A stretch of 64,000 nt of DNA, taken from the NCBI RefSeq assembly GCF_018614615.1, contig NZ_JAGGOK010000018.1:1-64000 (forward strand), written 5' to 3'. Below are positions 36,797-45,977 of the stretch, in pieces. Position numbers and translations under genes: made by a program. Numbering within the stretch: the first letter of the stretch is position 1; every line of letters starts with the position of its first letter. The notes under the pieces are model-generated. The model saw only the letters and a list, made by a program, of their open reading frames with translations, made no database searches and was not told the origin of the DNA. The stretch comes from Streptomyces sp. ISL-100 (GTDB taxonomy: Bacteria > Actinomycetota > Actinomycetes > Streptomycetales > Streptomycetaceae).

Positions 36797-36884
36797 TCAG
36801 GAGCCCTTAGCGGCCGGTTCGAGGATCGCCACGCACTCCACATGGTGCGTCATCGGAAACGGGTTGAGCGTCCCGCTACACGGG
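36797..36884 (-). pseudogene. 3' fragment of a TrmA/RlmD-type RNA uracil methyltransferase gene
   Basis: The minus strand encodes SGTLNPFPMTHHVECVAILE followed by PAAKGS and a stop. This is the C-terminal end of class I SAM-dependent RNA m5U methyltransferases (TRAM-domain family), where the terminal His-Val-Glu segment closes the active site. Upstream of about 36884 the homology stops abruptly; the 400-residue body is missing. A severed gene tail like this is typical of an integration or recombination junction. Confidence 0.7.
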
Positions 36885-37382
36885 CCCCTGCAGCATGTCG
36901 ATCGGCGGGAAGAGCAGACCCGTGGTGACTGCCTGACGCCCAAATTGCGGCCAAAGCCAACAGCTGGCGTGGACGGAGGCGCTCTGCGAGAAGTCTGTAC
37001 CAGCGCGCATCTTGTCAGCCGCAGTCACCACAAGCGTCCGCCCCTGAACCGCCGAATACGACCGCGCCGACGGTCAGCCATGCTCGCTTCATGCTCAGCG
37101 GTCCAAAGGCAAGCGACTTGCGCTGCTCGAATGCCTTACCCCGCGTGTGAGTTCACTTGCGGCGCACCTCTCACAGAGGCCGACGGACTGAGCGCGGTGC
37201 ACGTACGCAGCGAAAACCAAGTCGTACCCTCGGAAGGGGAGTCGTCGCGCAGGGTCTTCGCCGCCTCCGTGCGGCACGCGTCACCGCCTGAACGTCGAGC
37301 CCTCAGCCGTGATGCAGATCTTGGGTGGGCAGACCGGTGAATGAGGGGTACGACCTCGTACCGGGCCATGGTGCGACCGGGC
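36885..37382. other. Intergenic stretch without recognisable gene
   Basis: About 500 bp with mixed base composition. Open frames here lack third-position GC bias, and I recognise no protein fragment. Confidence 0.5.
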
Positions 37383-37407
37383 CCCGCCGACCCGAAAGGG
37401 TGGCGGG
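37383..37407 (-). terminator. Terminator of cbtBA
   Basis: Stem CCCGCC(G)ACCC/GGGTGGCGGG with a GAAA loop and one bulged G, 40 bases past the cbtA stop. Confidence 0.6.
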
Positions 37408-37446
37408 AGCCTGGTGCGCCACACCGCAACCGCAGGGGCGTGGGGC

Positions 37447-38250
37447 TCAGCCAGTAGCTGCTGCCGCCTGCTTCACTGCCGCTGCCGCTCCGGCCGTGCG
37501 CGGTTCGAGCAGCCGTTGGGCCAGGACGCCGAAGACGATCCCGAAGACCGCCCACAGCACGACCTGGATCGCCAGGGAAGCGACCCTGAACTCCCACAAC
37601 AGGGCTGCGGGGAAACCGGCCTTGACCGCGTCGTCGTTCGCGGGCAGGAACACGAATGCGACAGCCAGCACGGCGATGAAGCCCACCCCGGCGACCAGCG
37701 TCGCGTTCCAATTGCCCAGACGCGGCGCCAATCGACGCCCAACGATGACCGCGGCGACCCCGAGCAGCACACTGAGCAGAACCATCAGGAAGAACAGCGT
37801 CGTGCGCTTCCCGATCGTGTCCGGGTTTCCGACTGCCGGCGGCGTGGCCGGGTACTTCAGGAACGGCACCAGGTAGACGGTGATGAAGGCAGCAGCCGCC
37901 GTGAACGCGGCGGTTGCCCGCGGGCTGAACCGACCCAGACGGCCCAGTGCGAAGGAGAACGTCAGGGACGCGATGCCGCCCAGCGCGACCCCGTACACCA
38001 GAACGCCAGTGGCCAGACCGGCGGTCGACTGCACCGAGCGGCTGACCAGCTCCTCTTCCTCGGCGGCTTCCGCGGACGCGGCGCCGTGCCCGGCGTGAGT
38101 CTCCTGAGCGGCCTGGGCCTCCTCCACCGCGATGGAGCCGTCCACGGGCGGCTCACCGACCGTGTAGGCGACGGCGAAGGCGAACAGTCCTGCGATCAGG
38201 CCCGCGAGCATGCCGCGGACCAGCAGACCTCTGACAGTTGAGGCATACAT
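37447..38250 (-). CDS. cbtA: Cobalt transporter subunit CbtA
   Basis: A 267-residue membrane protein with five to six helices. Helix 1 is VRGMLAGLIAGLFAFAVAYTVGEP, typical of CbtA, followed by an acidic/His loop (AAQETHAGHGAASAEAAEEEE) that may bind metal. The later helices contain GVALGGIASLTFSFALGRLG and FLKYPATPPAVGNPDTIGKRT, both conserved in the family. With CbtB it forms a predicted cobalt importer feeding cobalamin synthesis. It lies 15 bp downstream of cbtB in one transcript and falls under the cobalamin riboswitch ahead of cbtB. Confidence 0.9.
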   Translation of the reverse strand: MYASTVRGLLVRGMLAGLIAGLFAFAVAYTVGEPPVDGSIAVEEAQAAQETHAGHGAASAEAAEEEELVSRSVQSTAGLATGVLVYGVALGGIASLTFSFALGRLGRFSPRATAAFTAAAAFITVYLVPFLKYPATPPAVGNPDTIGKRTTLFFLMVLLSVLLGVAAVIVGRRLAPRLGNWNATLVAGVGFIAVLAVAFVFLPANDDAVKAGFPAALLWEFRVASLAIQVVLWAVFGIVFGVLAQRLLEPRTAGAAAAVKQAAAATG

Positions 38251-38265
38251 GTGCTCGGTCGCCTC

Positions 38266-38493
38266 TCAGTGGCAGGGGAAGCCGAGCAGATGGCGTCCGT
38301 CGTGGACCCATTCGTGCACCTCGGCACCGGCGAAGACGGAGGTGGCTCCTTGTTCGGCGCCGACGAAGTACAGGGCGATCAGTGCCAGGAGGCCGACGAA
38401 CACCGCCCAGGGCAGGACCGCGCGCACGGGCAGCGAAGTCGGCACAGGAACGGAATGGGTGGAAACAGCAGCGGAGACGACAGCCTCGGCCAT
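38266..38493 (-). CDS. cbtB: Cobalt transporter subunit CbtB
   Basis: A 75-residue protein with a single transmembrane helix (LPWAVFVGLLALIALYFVG) and the diagnostic His-rich C-terminus HEWVHDGRHLLGFPCH, thought to bind cobalt. ATG at 38493 sits seven bases after AGGAGG; only 44 bases separate the start from the riboswitch aptamer, so translational control by ribosome-site sequestration is likely. First gene of cbtB-cbtA. Confidence 0.92.
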   Translation of the reverse strand: MAEAVVSAAVSTHSVPVPTSLPVRAVLPWAVFVGLLALIALYFVGAEQGATSVFAGAEVHEWVHDGRHLLGFPCH

Positions 38494-38537
38494 GGTGGAA
38501 CCTCCTCGGGGAACACGCGTCCCATACGGTGGTGCAG

Positions 38538-38650
38538 GACGACGGTCCACGGGTCTGACTCACCGCGGCTGCACCCCTTCGGGATGCCGCTACGGCTTAC
38601 AGTGGCGCGACCGTGCCGGATTCGCACCGGACTTCCGTCTCGCCGTCGTC
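38538..38650 (-). promoter_or_regulatory. Cobalamin riboswitch of cbtBA
   Basis: On the minus strand the leader reads GGAAGTCCGGTGCGAATCCGG, then GCGCCACTGTAA, then GGTGAGTCAGACCC, the conserved cores of the cobalamin aptamer. An 8-bp closing stem P1 is formed by GACGACGG (38650-38643) and CCGTCGTC (38545-38538). It is compact, lacking the long peripheral arm of the metE one. Cobalamin binding should switch off cobalt uptake. Confidence 0.9.
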
Positions 38651-38791
38651 GCGTTCTGTTGAAATATCGCCGTGACGGTACCGCGCGCCCGACATCCCGC
38701 CAAGGGCGTGAGTCCCACATCACTCCCGCACGCCCCCCATCGATAGGGTGCGCCGTGACAACTTCCGCCCATGAGCGCACCGGAGGGGCCG

Positions 38792-39391
38792 ATGACAGTA
38801 CGGGTGACGCTGGTCTCACCCGCGATGAGCAAAGCGCTGAGCGACGTCCGGTTCGATGACGACAGCTCTCTGGCCCCGGCCGGGCTCGCACGCGCCGAGG
38901 CCGCCGCCGGCGCACTCCCCCCGGCCCTTCACGTCTATACGTCGCCGTCTCAGCGCTGCCGCCAAACCGCCCAGGCCCTCGGGCTGAACGCCGAACCGCT
39001 GGCCGGCCTCGCCGCCTGCGACATGGGCCGTTGGCGGGGACAGACCTTGGACGCCGTCGCGGCCGCCGAGGCAGAAGCCGTCGCCCTCTGGCTCGACGAC
39101 CCGACCGCCGCGCCCCATGGCGGCGAGGCATTGCGGGACGTACGCATCCGGGTCGGCGCATGGCTCGACACCGTGCAACACAGCCTGACGGGACGCATTG
39201 TGGCCGTCGCCGAACCGGACGTCGTCCGCGCCGCCGTGCTCCACGCCCTTTCCGCTCCCGACCAGGCAGTTTGGCGCTTGGACGTCCGCCCGCTCACGGC
39301 CACGGAACTCAGCGGCCGCGCCCAGCGGTGGAATCTCCTCAATGGCTATGCTCTGCGGCCACGGAACGGCGAGGTCTCCTCCCACCGCTGA
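38792..39391 (+). CDS. Histidine-phosphatase-fold pseudoenzyme
   Basis: A 199-residue protein of the histidine phosphatase (CobC/phosphoglycerate mutase) superfamily. The Arg motif SPSQRCRQTAQALG is kept, but the N-terminal RHG that holds the catalytic His is replaced (TLVSPAMSKAL), and the second His in the usual VSHG motif is replaced by Glu-Pro (VAVAEPDVVRAAVLHAL). Catalysis by phospho-His is therefore not possible. The fold and the neighbourhood (cobalt uptake) suggest a binding or regulatory role related to cobalamin. ATG at 38792 follows GGAGGGG; an in-frame ATG at 38771 lacks a ribosome site. It is divergent from cbtB and outside the riboswitch. Confidence 0.78.
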   Translation: MTVRVTLVSPAMSKALSDVRFDDDSSLAPAGLARAEAAAGALPPALHVYTSPSQRCRQTAQALGLNAEPLAGLAACDMGRWRGQTLDAVAAAEAEAVALWLDDPTAAPHGGEALRDVRIRVGAWLDTVQHSLTGRIVAVAEPDVVRAAVLHALSAPDQAVWRLDVRPLTATELSGRAQRWNLLNGYALRPRNGEVSSHR

Positions 39392-39453
39392 CGTCACGGT
39401 CGCGCACCCGTACATGCGTGAGGCTCTCCTTTCCGGGGCCGATGTGCCAGGCT

Positions 39454-40440
39454 TCACCGCCCGTCGCTGCCGAAAGCCTCCAGGATCCGTTCTGCCGCGA
39501 GCGTGGCGGTCAGCTCACCGTCACGGACCTGCTGCTCGAGGTCGGGGGCGAGGGCTCGTACCGAGGGGTGGGCGCGCAGGCGGCCGAGAAGCTCGTCGTG
39601 GACCATGGCCCAGGCCCAGTCGACCTGCTGGCCGCGGCGCTTGGCGGCGAGTCGGCCGCCCGCGTCCAGGAGTGCCCGGTGCTGCTCCAGGCGGTCCCAG
39701 ACCGTGTCGAGCCCCGAGGACTCACGGGCGCTGCAGCTGAGCACCGGCGGGGTCCACGCCGCGTCCGCCGGGTGCATGAGGCGCAGAGCGCCGGCGAGTT
39801 CACGGGCGGCAGCCAGGGCGTCACGCTCGTGCGGGCCGTCGGCCTTGTTGACGGCGATGACGTCGGCCAGTTCCAGGACGCCCTTCTTGATGCCCTGGAG
39901 CTGGTCACCGGTCCGGGCCAGAGTGAGCAGCAGGAAGGAGTCGACCATGTTCGCGACCGTGGTCTCGGACTGGCCGACGCCGACGGTCTCCACCAGCACC
40001 ACGTCGTAGCCCGCCGCCTCCATCACCACCATCGACTCGCGGGTGGCCTTGGCGACTCCGCCCAGGGTGCCCGCGCTCGGTGACGGCCGCACGAAGGCGG
40101 CGGGGTCGACAGCAAGGCGCTCCATCCTGGTCTTGTCGCCGAGGATGGAGCCGCCGGTGCGGGTGGAGGACGGGTCGACGGCGAGCACCGCCACCTGGTG
40201 GCCGACTCCGGTGAGCAGGGTGCCGAAGGCGTCGATGAACGTCGACTTGCCCACGCCGGGCACACCGCTGATGCCGATTCGCCGGGCGTTGCCGGTGTGT
40301 GGCAGAAGCTCCGTCAGCAGGCGTTGCGCCAGCGCCCGGTGGTCGGGACGGGTGGACTCGACGAGCGTGATCGCGCGGGCGATGAAGGCCCGTTTCCCGT
40401 CGAGTACGCCCTTGACGTAGCTGTCGAGATCGATGGGCAT
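39454..40440 (-). CDS. meaB: Methylmalonyl-CoA mutase GTPase chaperone MeaB
   Basis: A 328-residue G3E-family GTPase (MeaB/ArgK) that loads adenosylcobalamin into methylmalonyl-CoA mutase and protects it from inactivation. Walker A is GISGVPGVGKSTF, the metal/switch segments are AVDPSSTRTGGSILGDKTRM and VETVGVGQSE, and the guanine-specificity motif is NKAD. The C-terminal helices (LRAHPSVRALAPDLEQQV) serve dimerisation. It follows mutB by 6 bp as the last gene of mutA-mutB-meaB. Confidence 0.95.
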   Translation of the reverse strand: MPIDLDSYVKGVLDGKRAFIARAITLVESTRPDHRALAQRLLTELLPHTGNARRIGISGVPGVGKSTFIDAFGTLLTGVGHQVAVLAVDPSSTRTGGSILGDKTRMERLAVDPAAFVRPSPSAGTLGGVAKATRESMVVMEAAGYDVVLVETVGVGQSETTVANMVDSFLLLTLARTGDQLQGIKKGVLELADVIAVNKADGPHERDALAAARELAGALRLMHPADAAWTPPVLSCSARESSGLDTVWDRLEQHRALLDAGGRLAAKRRGQQVDWAWAMVHDELLGRLRAHPSVRALAPDLEQQVRDGELTATLAAERILEAFGSDGR

Positions 40441-40446
40441 CCGCGG

Positions 40447-42651
40447 CTACAGCTCGTCGTGGCCGAGTGCCGCGCCGAGCCGCGTCACCAGGTCGTACGC
40501 CGCGTCAGGGATCACTGTGCCGGGCGGGAAGACCGCCGACGCGCCCATCTCCAGGAGGGTGGGCACGTCCTGTGGCGGGATCACACCGCCGACGACGATC
40601 ATGATGTCCTCCCGGCCTTCGGCGGCCAGTTCCTCGCGGAGCGCTGGTACGAGGGTGAGGTGTCCGGCGGCGAGCGACGACACTCCGACGATGTGGACGT
40701 CCGCCTCGACGGCTTGGCGGGCCACCTCCGCCGGGGTCTGGAACAGCGGGCCGACGTCGACGTCGAAGCCAAGGTCGGCGAAGGCGGTGGCGATGACCTT
40801 CTGGCCGCGGTCGTGCCCGTCTTGGCCCATCTTGGCGACGAGGATGCGCGGGCGCCGGCCCTCCGCCTCCTCGAAGCGGTCGACCAGGGTGCGGGTGCGT
40901 TCCACGGAAGGGGACTCTCCTGCCTCGTTGCGGTAGACACCGGCGATGGTACGGATCTGGCCCGCGTGCCGCCCGTACACCTTCTCCAGGGCGTCGGAGA
41001 TCTCGCCGACGGTGGCCTTCGCGCGGGCGGCGTTCACCGCGAGCGCCAGCAGGTTGCTCTCCAGGCCGGGCCCGGAGTCCCGTCCGGCGGCCTCGGTGAG
41101 TGCGCGCAGCGAGTCCTGGCAGGCCGTCTCGTCCCGTTCCTCGCGCAGGCGTCGCAGCTTGGCGATCTGCTGGGCGCGTACGGAGGAGTTGTCGACCTTG
41201 AGGACATCGATCTGTTCGTCGGTCTCGACGCGGTACTTGTTGACGCCGATGACCGGCTGACGGCCGGAGTCGATCCGGGCCTGGGTACGGGCCGCGGCCT
41301 CCTCCACGCGCAGCTTCGGGATACCGGCGTCGATGGCCTGCGCCATCCCGCCGGCCGCCTCGACCTCCTGGATGTGCTGCCAGGCGCGGCGGGCCAGGTC
41401 GTAGGTGAGGCGCTCGACGTACGCGCTGCCGCCCCAGGGGTCGATGACGCGGCAGGTGCCCGACTCCTGCTGGAGCAACAGCTGGGTGTTGCGGGCGATC
41501 CGGGCGGAGAAGTCGGTCGGCAGCGCCAGAGCCTCGTCGAGGGCGTTGGTGTGCAGCGACTGGGTGTGGCCCTGGGTCGCGGCCATGGCCTCGACGCAGG
41601 TCCTAGTCACGTTGTTGAAGACGTCCTGCGCGGTCAGGGACCAGCCGGAGGTCTGCGAATGCGTGCGCAATGAAAGCGACTTGGCGTTCTGCGGGTCGAA
41701 CTGCTTGACCAGCTTGGCCCACAGCAGCCGGGCCGCGCGCATCTTGGCGATCTCCATGAAGAAGTTCATGCCGATCGCCCAGAAGAAGGACAGCCGCGGC
41801 GCGAAGGCGTCGACGTCCAGTCCGGCGTCCCGCCCGGCGCGGAGGTACTCCACTCCGTCGGCGAGGGTGTAGGCCAGCTCCAGGTCGGCCGTGGCTCCCG
41901 CTTCCTGGATGTGGTAACCGGAGATGGAGATGGAGTTGTAGCGCGGCATCTTCTGCGAGGTGTATGCGAAGATGTCGGAGATGATCCGCATCGAGGGCTT
42001 GGGCGGATAGATGTAGGTGTTGCGGACCATGAACTCCTTGAGGATGTCGTTCTGGATGGTCCCGGCCAGTTTCTCGGGCGGTACGCCCTGCTCCTCGGCC
42101 GCCACGATGTACAGCGCCAGCACCGGCAGCACGGCACCGTTCATCGTCATCGACACGGTCATCCGGTCCAGCGGGATGCCGTCGAAGAGCTGGCGCATGT
42201 CGTAGATGGAGTCGATGGCGACGCCCGCCATGCCGACGTCGCCGGTGACGCGCGGGTGGTCGCTGTCGTAACCGCGGTGGGTGGGCAGGTCGAAGGCGAC
42301 CGACAGGCCCTTCTGGCCGGCGGCGAGGTTGCGCCGGTAGAAGGCGTTGGACTCCTCGGCGGTGGAGAAGCCCGCGTACTGCCGGATGGTCCACGGCTGG
42401 TTGACGTACATCGTCGGGTAGGGCCCGCGAAGGTACGGCGCCACGCCGGGGTACGTCTCCAGGAAGTCCAGGCCCTCCACGTCACGGCCGGTGTAGAGCG
42501 GCTTGACGGCGATGCCCTCCGGGGTCTCCCAGAGCAAGTCGTCGACGCTGCTGCCCGTCGTCTCCTTCACCGCCGCGCGCCACTGCTCCTCCGTCGCCTC
42601 GGGGAGCGGGCCGGTGCCCAGGGACACCTGTGAGAAGTCAGGAATCTGCAT
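40447..42651 (-). CDS. mutB: Methylmalonyl-CoA mutase large subunit
   Basis: A 734-residue AdoCbl enzyme converting succinyl-CoA and methylmalonyl-CoA. The TIM barrel holds [33 protein letters not shown] and [27 protein letters not shown]. The C-terminal B12 domain has DGHDRGQ with the cobalt-ligating His of DxHxxG, then GVSSLAAGH and [10 protein letters not shown]. It supplies methylmalonyl-CoA for polyketides or drains propionate into the TCA cycle. Its ATG overlaps the mutA stop by one base (TAATG), implying coupled, equimolar translation. Confidence 0.97.
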   Translation of the reverse strand: MQIPDFSQVSLGTGPLPEATEEQWRAAVKETTGSSVDDLLWETPEGIAVKPLYTGRDVEGLDFLETYPGVAPYLRGPYPTMYVNQPWTIRQYAGFSTAEESNAFYRRNLAAGQKGLSVAFDLPTHRGYDSDHPRVTGDVGMAGVAIDSIYDMRQLFDGIPLDRMTVSMTMNGAVLPVLALYIVAAEEQGVPPEKLAGTIQNDILKEFMVRNTYIYPPKPSMRIISDIFAYTSQKMPRYNSISISGYHIQEAGATADLELAYTLADGVEYLRAGRDAGLDVDAFAPRLSFFWAIGMNFFMEIAKMRAARLLWAKLVKQFDPQNAKSLSLRTHSQTSGWSLTAQDVFNNVTRTCVEAMAATQGHTQSLHTNALDEALALPTDFSARIARNTQLLLQQESGTCRVIDPWGGSAYVERLTYDLARRAWQHIQEVEAAGGMAQAIDAGIPKLRVEEAAARTQARIDSGRQPVIGVNKYRVETDEQIDVLKVDNSSVRAQQIAKLRRLREERDETACQDSLRALTEAAGRDSGPGLESNLLALAVNAARAKATVGEISDALEKVYGRHAGQIRTIAGVYRNEAGESPSVERTRTLVDRFEEAEGRRPRILVAKMGQDGHDRGQKVIATAFADLGFDVDVGPLFQTPAEVARQAVEADVHIVGVSSLAAGHLTLVPALREELAAEGREDIMIVVGGVIPPQDVPTLLEMGASAVFPPGTVIPDAAYDLVTRLGAALGHDEL

Positions 42652-44504
42652 TACGCCGCCACTCCCATGCGGTCCAGGACGGAGGACAGGACGGCCACTG
42701 CGTCGCATCCCGCGAAGATGTACTCGTCGATTCCGGGGTGTTCGGCGGGACGGCCCGCGAGGAACACCTGCTGGGCGCCGGCCGTCTTCAGTGCCTCGGC
42801 GACCGCCCCGGCCTGCTCCGCGTAGAGCGCGTCGCTGGAGCACAGGCAGGCGGCGGTCGCCCCGCTGCGCGCGAACGCGGCAGCGGCCGTGGCGGCGTCC
42901 ACCGAAACGGGGTCGTGCACCGGTTCAACCCCACCGGCCTGGAAGAGGTTCGAGGCGAAGGCGACTCGAGCAGTGTGCGCCGAGGCGGGGCCGAGGGCGG
43001 CGAGGAAGACGCGCGGCCGGGAGCCGGTGGCGGCCCGATGGGCGTCCGAGCGGGCGCGCAGCACCTCATATGCCTCGTCGCGGCGGACGCGCGGCAGACC
43101 ACCGGCGCTCCGCAGGGGCGCCGGTTTCGGCACGCGCTCGACTGGTTTCTCGCCCAGGTTCGGGAACTCACTGACTCCGGTAATGGGTTCACGGCGCTTG
43201 GCGAGTGCGCGCTTGCGCGCCTCCCAGGTGGCGGCGATCCGGTCACCGACGAGGCCGGAGTCCAGGGCGGCTGCCTGGCCACCCGCCTGCTCCAGTTCCT
43301 GGAAGAACGCCCAGGCGGACGCGGCGAGTTCGCCCGTCAGCCGCTCCACGTACCAGGAGCCGCCCGCAGGATCGGCGACCCTGCCCAAATGCGACTCCTC
43401 CAACAGGATCGAGGAGGTGTTCCGCGCGATCCGGCGGGCGAAGGCGTCCGGCAGGCCCAGCTCGTGGTCGAAGGGCAGCACCGTCACGGCGTCGGCCCCG
43501 CCGACACCCGCACCCATCGTGGCGATCGTCGTCCGCAGCATGTTCACGTACGGGTCCCGGCGGGTCATCATCACCGGCGAGGTCACCGCGTGCTGCCTCT
43601 GCGCCCCCGCGTCCCCGGAGCCTGCCCCGCACACATCCGCGACCCTGGCCCACAGGCGGCGGGCCGCCCGCAGCTTGGCGATGGTCAGGAACTGGTCGGC
43701 GGTCGCCGCGTACCGGAACTCCAGCTGCCGGCAAGCAGCCTCGACCGGGAGCCGAGCTGCGGTGAGGTGCCGCAGGTACGCCACTGCGGTGGCCAGCGAG
43801 CAGCCCAGCTCCTGCGCGGCCGAGGCTCCGGCCTCGTGGTAGGGCAGGGCGTCCACGGTGAGCGCCCGCAGCCCCGGGTACTCCTCATGACACCGCCGCG
43901 CCAGCTCCACGGCGTCGTCCGGGTTCGTCGGCTCCCCCGTGCGGGCCGAGTGCCCGATCGGGTCCGCACCGAGGTTGCCCCGTGCCACGTCGGGGGCGAC
44001 GCCTCGCTCCTCGTACAGCCGCAGCAACTCCGTTGCTGCCGAGCCGGATTCGTTGCCTGCGTCGAGCACCACCGGGGCCAGATCCAGGTAGACGCCCTCC
44101 AGGGCTTGGGCCAGACCGGTCACGGGCACTCCGCTGCCGCCCACGGAGAGCCACAGCGACGTGACTCCGTTCTCGAGGTCTGCGAGCACCGCCTCGTTGG
44201 CCGGCCCGGGTTCCGCGATCTCATGCCGCTGACGTACGTCCCAGCCTCCCACCGGCCGGCCACCGCGCACATACGGCGCGAAGCCCGGGTACCCGGTCTC
44301 GGGCACGGCGTCGCGCGCGTCGTACAGGGGGCGGGCGACGAGCCCGTCGTCCAGCGCCGTAGCCAGCGACTCCTCAGCAGCCGCGCCGGACACGTCCTTG
44401 CCCGACTTGCGCAGCACGCCCTCGACGAGGCGCTGCCACTGCTCGTGGGTGGCGTCCGGGAACTCGGCAGCGAGCGAAAGCCCGTCATCAGGGAGAACCG
44501 TCAT
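42651..44504 (-). CDS. mutA: Methylmalonyl-CoA mutase small subunit
   Basis: The 617-residue non-catalytic partner of MutB. It has the same barrel plus flavodoxin-like layout, but the cobalt-binding DxHxxG is absent (the equivalent reads [13 protein letters not shown]), as expected for the small subunit. Recognisable segments are [23 protein letters not shown] at the N-terminus and [30 protein letters not shown]. First gene of mutA-mutB-meaB; 87 bp separate it from the GNAT gene upstream, probably holding the operon promoter. Confidence 0.96.
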   Translation of the reverse strand: MTVLPDDGLSLAAEFPDATHEQWQRLVEGVLRKSGKDVSGAAAEESLATALDDGLVARPLYDARDAVPETGYPGFAPYVRGGRPVGGWDVRQRHEIAEPGPANEAVLADLENGVTSLWLSVGGSGVPVTGLAQALEGVYLDLAPVVLDAGNESGSAATELLRLYEERGVAPDVARGNLGADPIGHSARTGEPTNPDDAVELARRCHEEYPGLRALTVDALPYHEAGASAAQELGCSLATAVAYLRHLTAARLPVEAACRQLEFRYAATADQFLTIAKLRAARRLWARVADVCGAGSGDAGAQRQHAVTSPVMMTRRDPYVNMLRTTIATMGAGVGGADAVTVLPFDHELGLPDAFARRIARNTSSILLEESHLGRVADPAGGSWYVERLTGELAASAWAFFQELEQAGGQAAALDSGLVGDRIAATWEARKRALAKRREPITGVSEFPNLGEKPVERVPKPAPLRSAGGLPRVRRDEAYEVLRARSDAHRAATGSRPRVFLAALGPASAHTARVAFASNLFQAGGVEPVHDPVSVDAATAAAAFARSGATAACLCSSDALYAEQAGAVAEALKTAGAQQVFLAGRPAEHPGIDEYIFAGCDAVAVLSSVLDRMGVAA

Positions 44505-44591
44505 GCTCGGATGCTAGGACAGGCATACGGATGAGCAGCAGAGGCTACGGCTGTGACCTTGCCCTCCCCCGGCCGCTGCTTCAGTCCGCCT

Positions 44592-45164
44592 TCACCCCCT
44601 CACAAAGGCAGGATGCTCAGGCGCCAGCAGGACGACAGGCCGAGCCTTGTGCCTCGGCGGCGCATACTCCGTCTGTATCCAGCCACGGCACCGGAAGAAG
44701 TTCAGCGTCGGAGCATCCGCCGCGGCCGCCACCACCCAGGCCCGGTCGTCGAGTGCGGGCAGCGTAAGCACGTCGAGCAACCGGGTGCCGATACCTCGCC
44801 CCCGGGCAACCGGGGCAACGACCAGATCAGTTATCCGCAAGGCTCCCGCGAACCACTCCTGGAATCGCTCCTCGTCCAGCGCTTCGGGGAATGTGACCGC
44901 CCACGGACTCGGGGGATACAGGTCGGGCGTTCGCACGGTCGTCCCGAAGCCGCAGAGCAGGCTTCCTACTCGTGCGGTAACGGCCAGAAACCCCGGCATC
45001 AGGGCGTCTCGGGCAAGCCGCTCCCGGAACAACAGCTCCCGCTCTTCGTCCACCATTGACGAACGCTCCCGGAAGTCCTGCAGATGAAGATGAACCAGGT
45101 CATCGACGACCGTCAGCGCCGACTCTCCCGGATAGACCGTCGTCCCCGACTCCACAAACCCCAC
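44592..45164 (-). CDS. GNAT-family N-acetyltransferase
   Basis: A 190-residue acyltransferase. The acetyl-CoA-binding motif A is LRITDLVVAPVARGRGIGTRLLDVLT (near residues 110-135), followed by motif B LNFFRCRGW. The N-terminal 100 residues are variable and contain MPGFLAVTARVGSLLCGFG. Substrate unknown. The GTG start at 45164 has GAGAGG four bases upstream, which is close. It runs in the same direction as mutAB but is probably independent. Confidence 0.8.
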   Translation of the reverse strand: MGFVESGTTVYPGESALTVVDDLVHLHLQDFRERSSMVDEERELLFRERLARDALMPGFLAVTARVGSLLCGFGTTVRTPDLYPPSPWAVTFPEALDEERFQEWFAGALRITDLVVAPVARGRGIGTRLLDVLTLPALDDRAWVVAAAADAPTLNFFRCRGWIQTEYAPPRHKARPVVLLAPEHPAFVRG

Positions 45165-45391
45165 GCACCTCTCCGGCCTCTCGCTGTCCCCCGGCCCGTG
45201 CGCGAGACTCTCCCACCGGACATCGCGGCGTCAAGCGGTCGAAGGCGCGGGCAGCGGGACCGGCCAGCGCTCTTTTCCGACCGCGACGATGCACTGTGAC
45301 GTGTGATCCAAAAGCGCGGCTTGCTGGCAGGAAATGCGGCCAGATGGCGGTCAGTTCGTTGGAGGCCCCAGCGTCCCGCATGCATCGCTTC

Positions 45392-45772
45392 TCACTGGTC
45401 GACCTCGGGCTCCCGGCGGTTCGGAAGGCAAGAGGACCTCTCGTCGGAGGGAGTCCCGGTCCGCAGGCCGGCTACGGAGCGGGCATGACGCGCCTTGAGT
45501 TGCAAGGTGGCAAGCAGGGGCTCAAGGAGTCCGACGTCTCGGCTTGCTTCTGATGAGCCCTCGGTCACGACACACTGCTCAGCCTGCCACGCGAAGCCGA
45601 GCTCTTCGACGGAATCCGCCAAGTCGATGAGTGCTGCGCGTAAGGCCCGTAAGCGAGCACTTTGTCCACCCAGCTGTCGCCGACTGGCTGACAGGCGTTC
45701 AAAGTCATGTGCGGTCAGCACGACCATGGGCTGGCCGTCAATCAGTACGTGCCGTGGGTCTGCCTTCGTCAC
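45392..45772 (-). CDS. Small hypothetical protein, Phd-like N-terminus
   Basis: A 126-residue protein, GTG start at 45772 behind AAGGGAG. The first 35 residues, ADPRHVLIDGQPMVVLTAHDFERLSASRRQ, resemble the DNA-binding end of Phd/YefM antitoxins; the rest is helical (ALIDLADSVEELGFAWQAEQCVVTEG) and ends in a charged tail. It is translationally coupled (GTGA overlap) to the 60-residue frame upstream. A toxin-antitoxin or regulatory pair is possible but weakly supported. Confidence 0.45.
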   Translation of the reverse strand: MTKADPRHVLIDGQPMVVLTAHDFERLSASRRQLGGQSARLRALRAALIDLADSVEELGFAWQAEQCVVTEGSSEASRDVGLLEPLLATLQLKARHARSVAGLRTGTPSDERSSCLPNRREPEVDQ

Positions 45773-45951
45773 CTGTTGTCTCCCTTCGGCAAGTTGGGAA
45801 CCGATCCAAGCACACGGAGCCCCGTGCGCACGGCTCTCACCGACGCCGGCGTCAGGTGGGCCGGGTTGCCGGCATCGATGCCTACGACGACGTGACACGT
45901 GCCGGAGCTGATGAGGTGGAGGCCGTTGTACGCGGGGCCGGACTGGCACAC
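45769..45951 (-). CDS. 60-residue hypothetical protein coupled to the next gene
   Basis: The frame has strong third-position GC bias and overlaps the following start codon as GTGA, both signs of a real gene. Its GTG lies inside the loop of the metE terminator hairpin, so it is translated either from readthrough or from a promoter near the metE end. Sequence: CQSGPAYNGLHLISSGTC near the start and NPAHLTPASVRAVRTGLRVL later; no family recognised. Confidence 0.4.
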   Translation of the reverse strand: MCQSGPAYNGLHLISSGTCHVVVGIDAGNPAHLTPASVRAVRTGLRVLGSVPNLPKGDNR

Positions 45952-45972
45952 CCGTGCCCGTCCGGCCCCGCG
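45931..45972 (-). terminator. Terminator of metE
   Basis: Thirteen-bp outer stem CGCGGGGCCGGAC/GTCCGGCCCCGCG with a smaller inner GGCAC/GTGCC stem, six bases past the metE stop. Confidence 0.8.
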
Positions 45973-45977
45973 TGTGA

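Noticed and set aside
36812..36830. GGTTCGAGG looked like a tRNA T-loop
   Set aside because: The stretch is explained as codons of the methyltransferase C-terminus; no acceptor, D or anticodon stems can be formed.
30711..37000. Idea of a complete AICE
   Set aside because: Integrase and excisionase are present, but no replication initiator, FtsK-like Tra or spread genes are seen before the synteny resumes.
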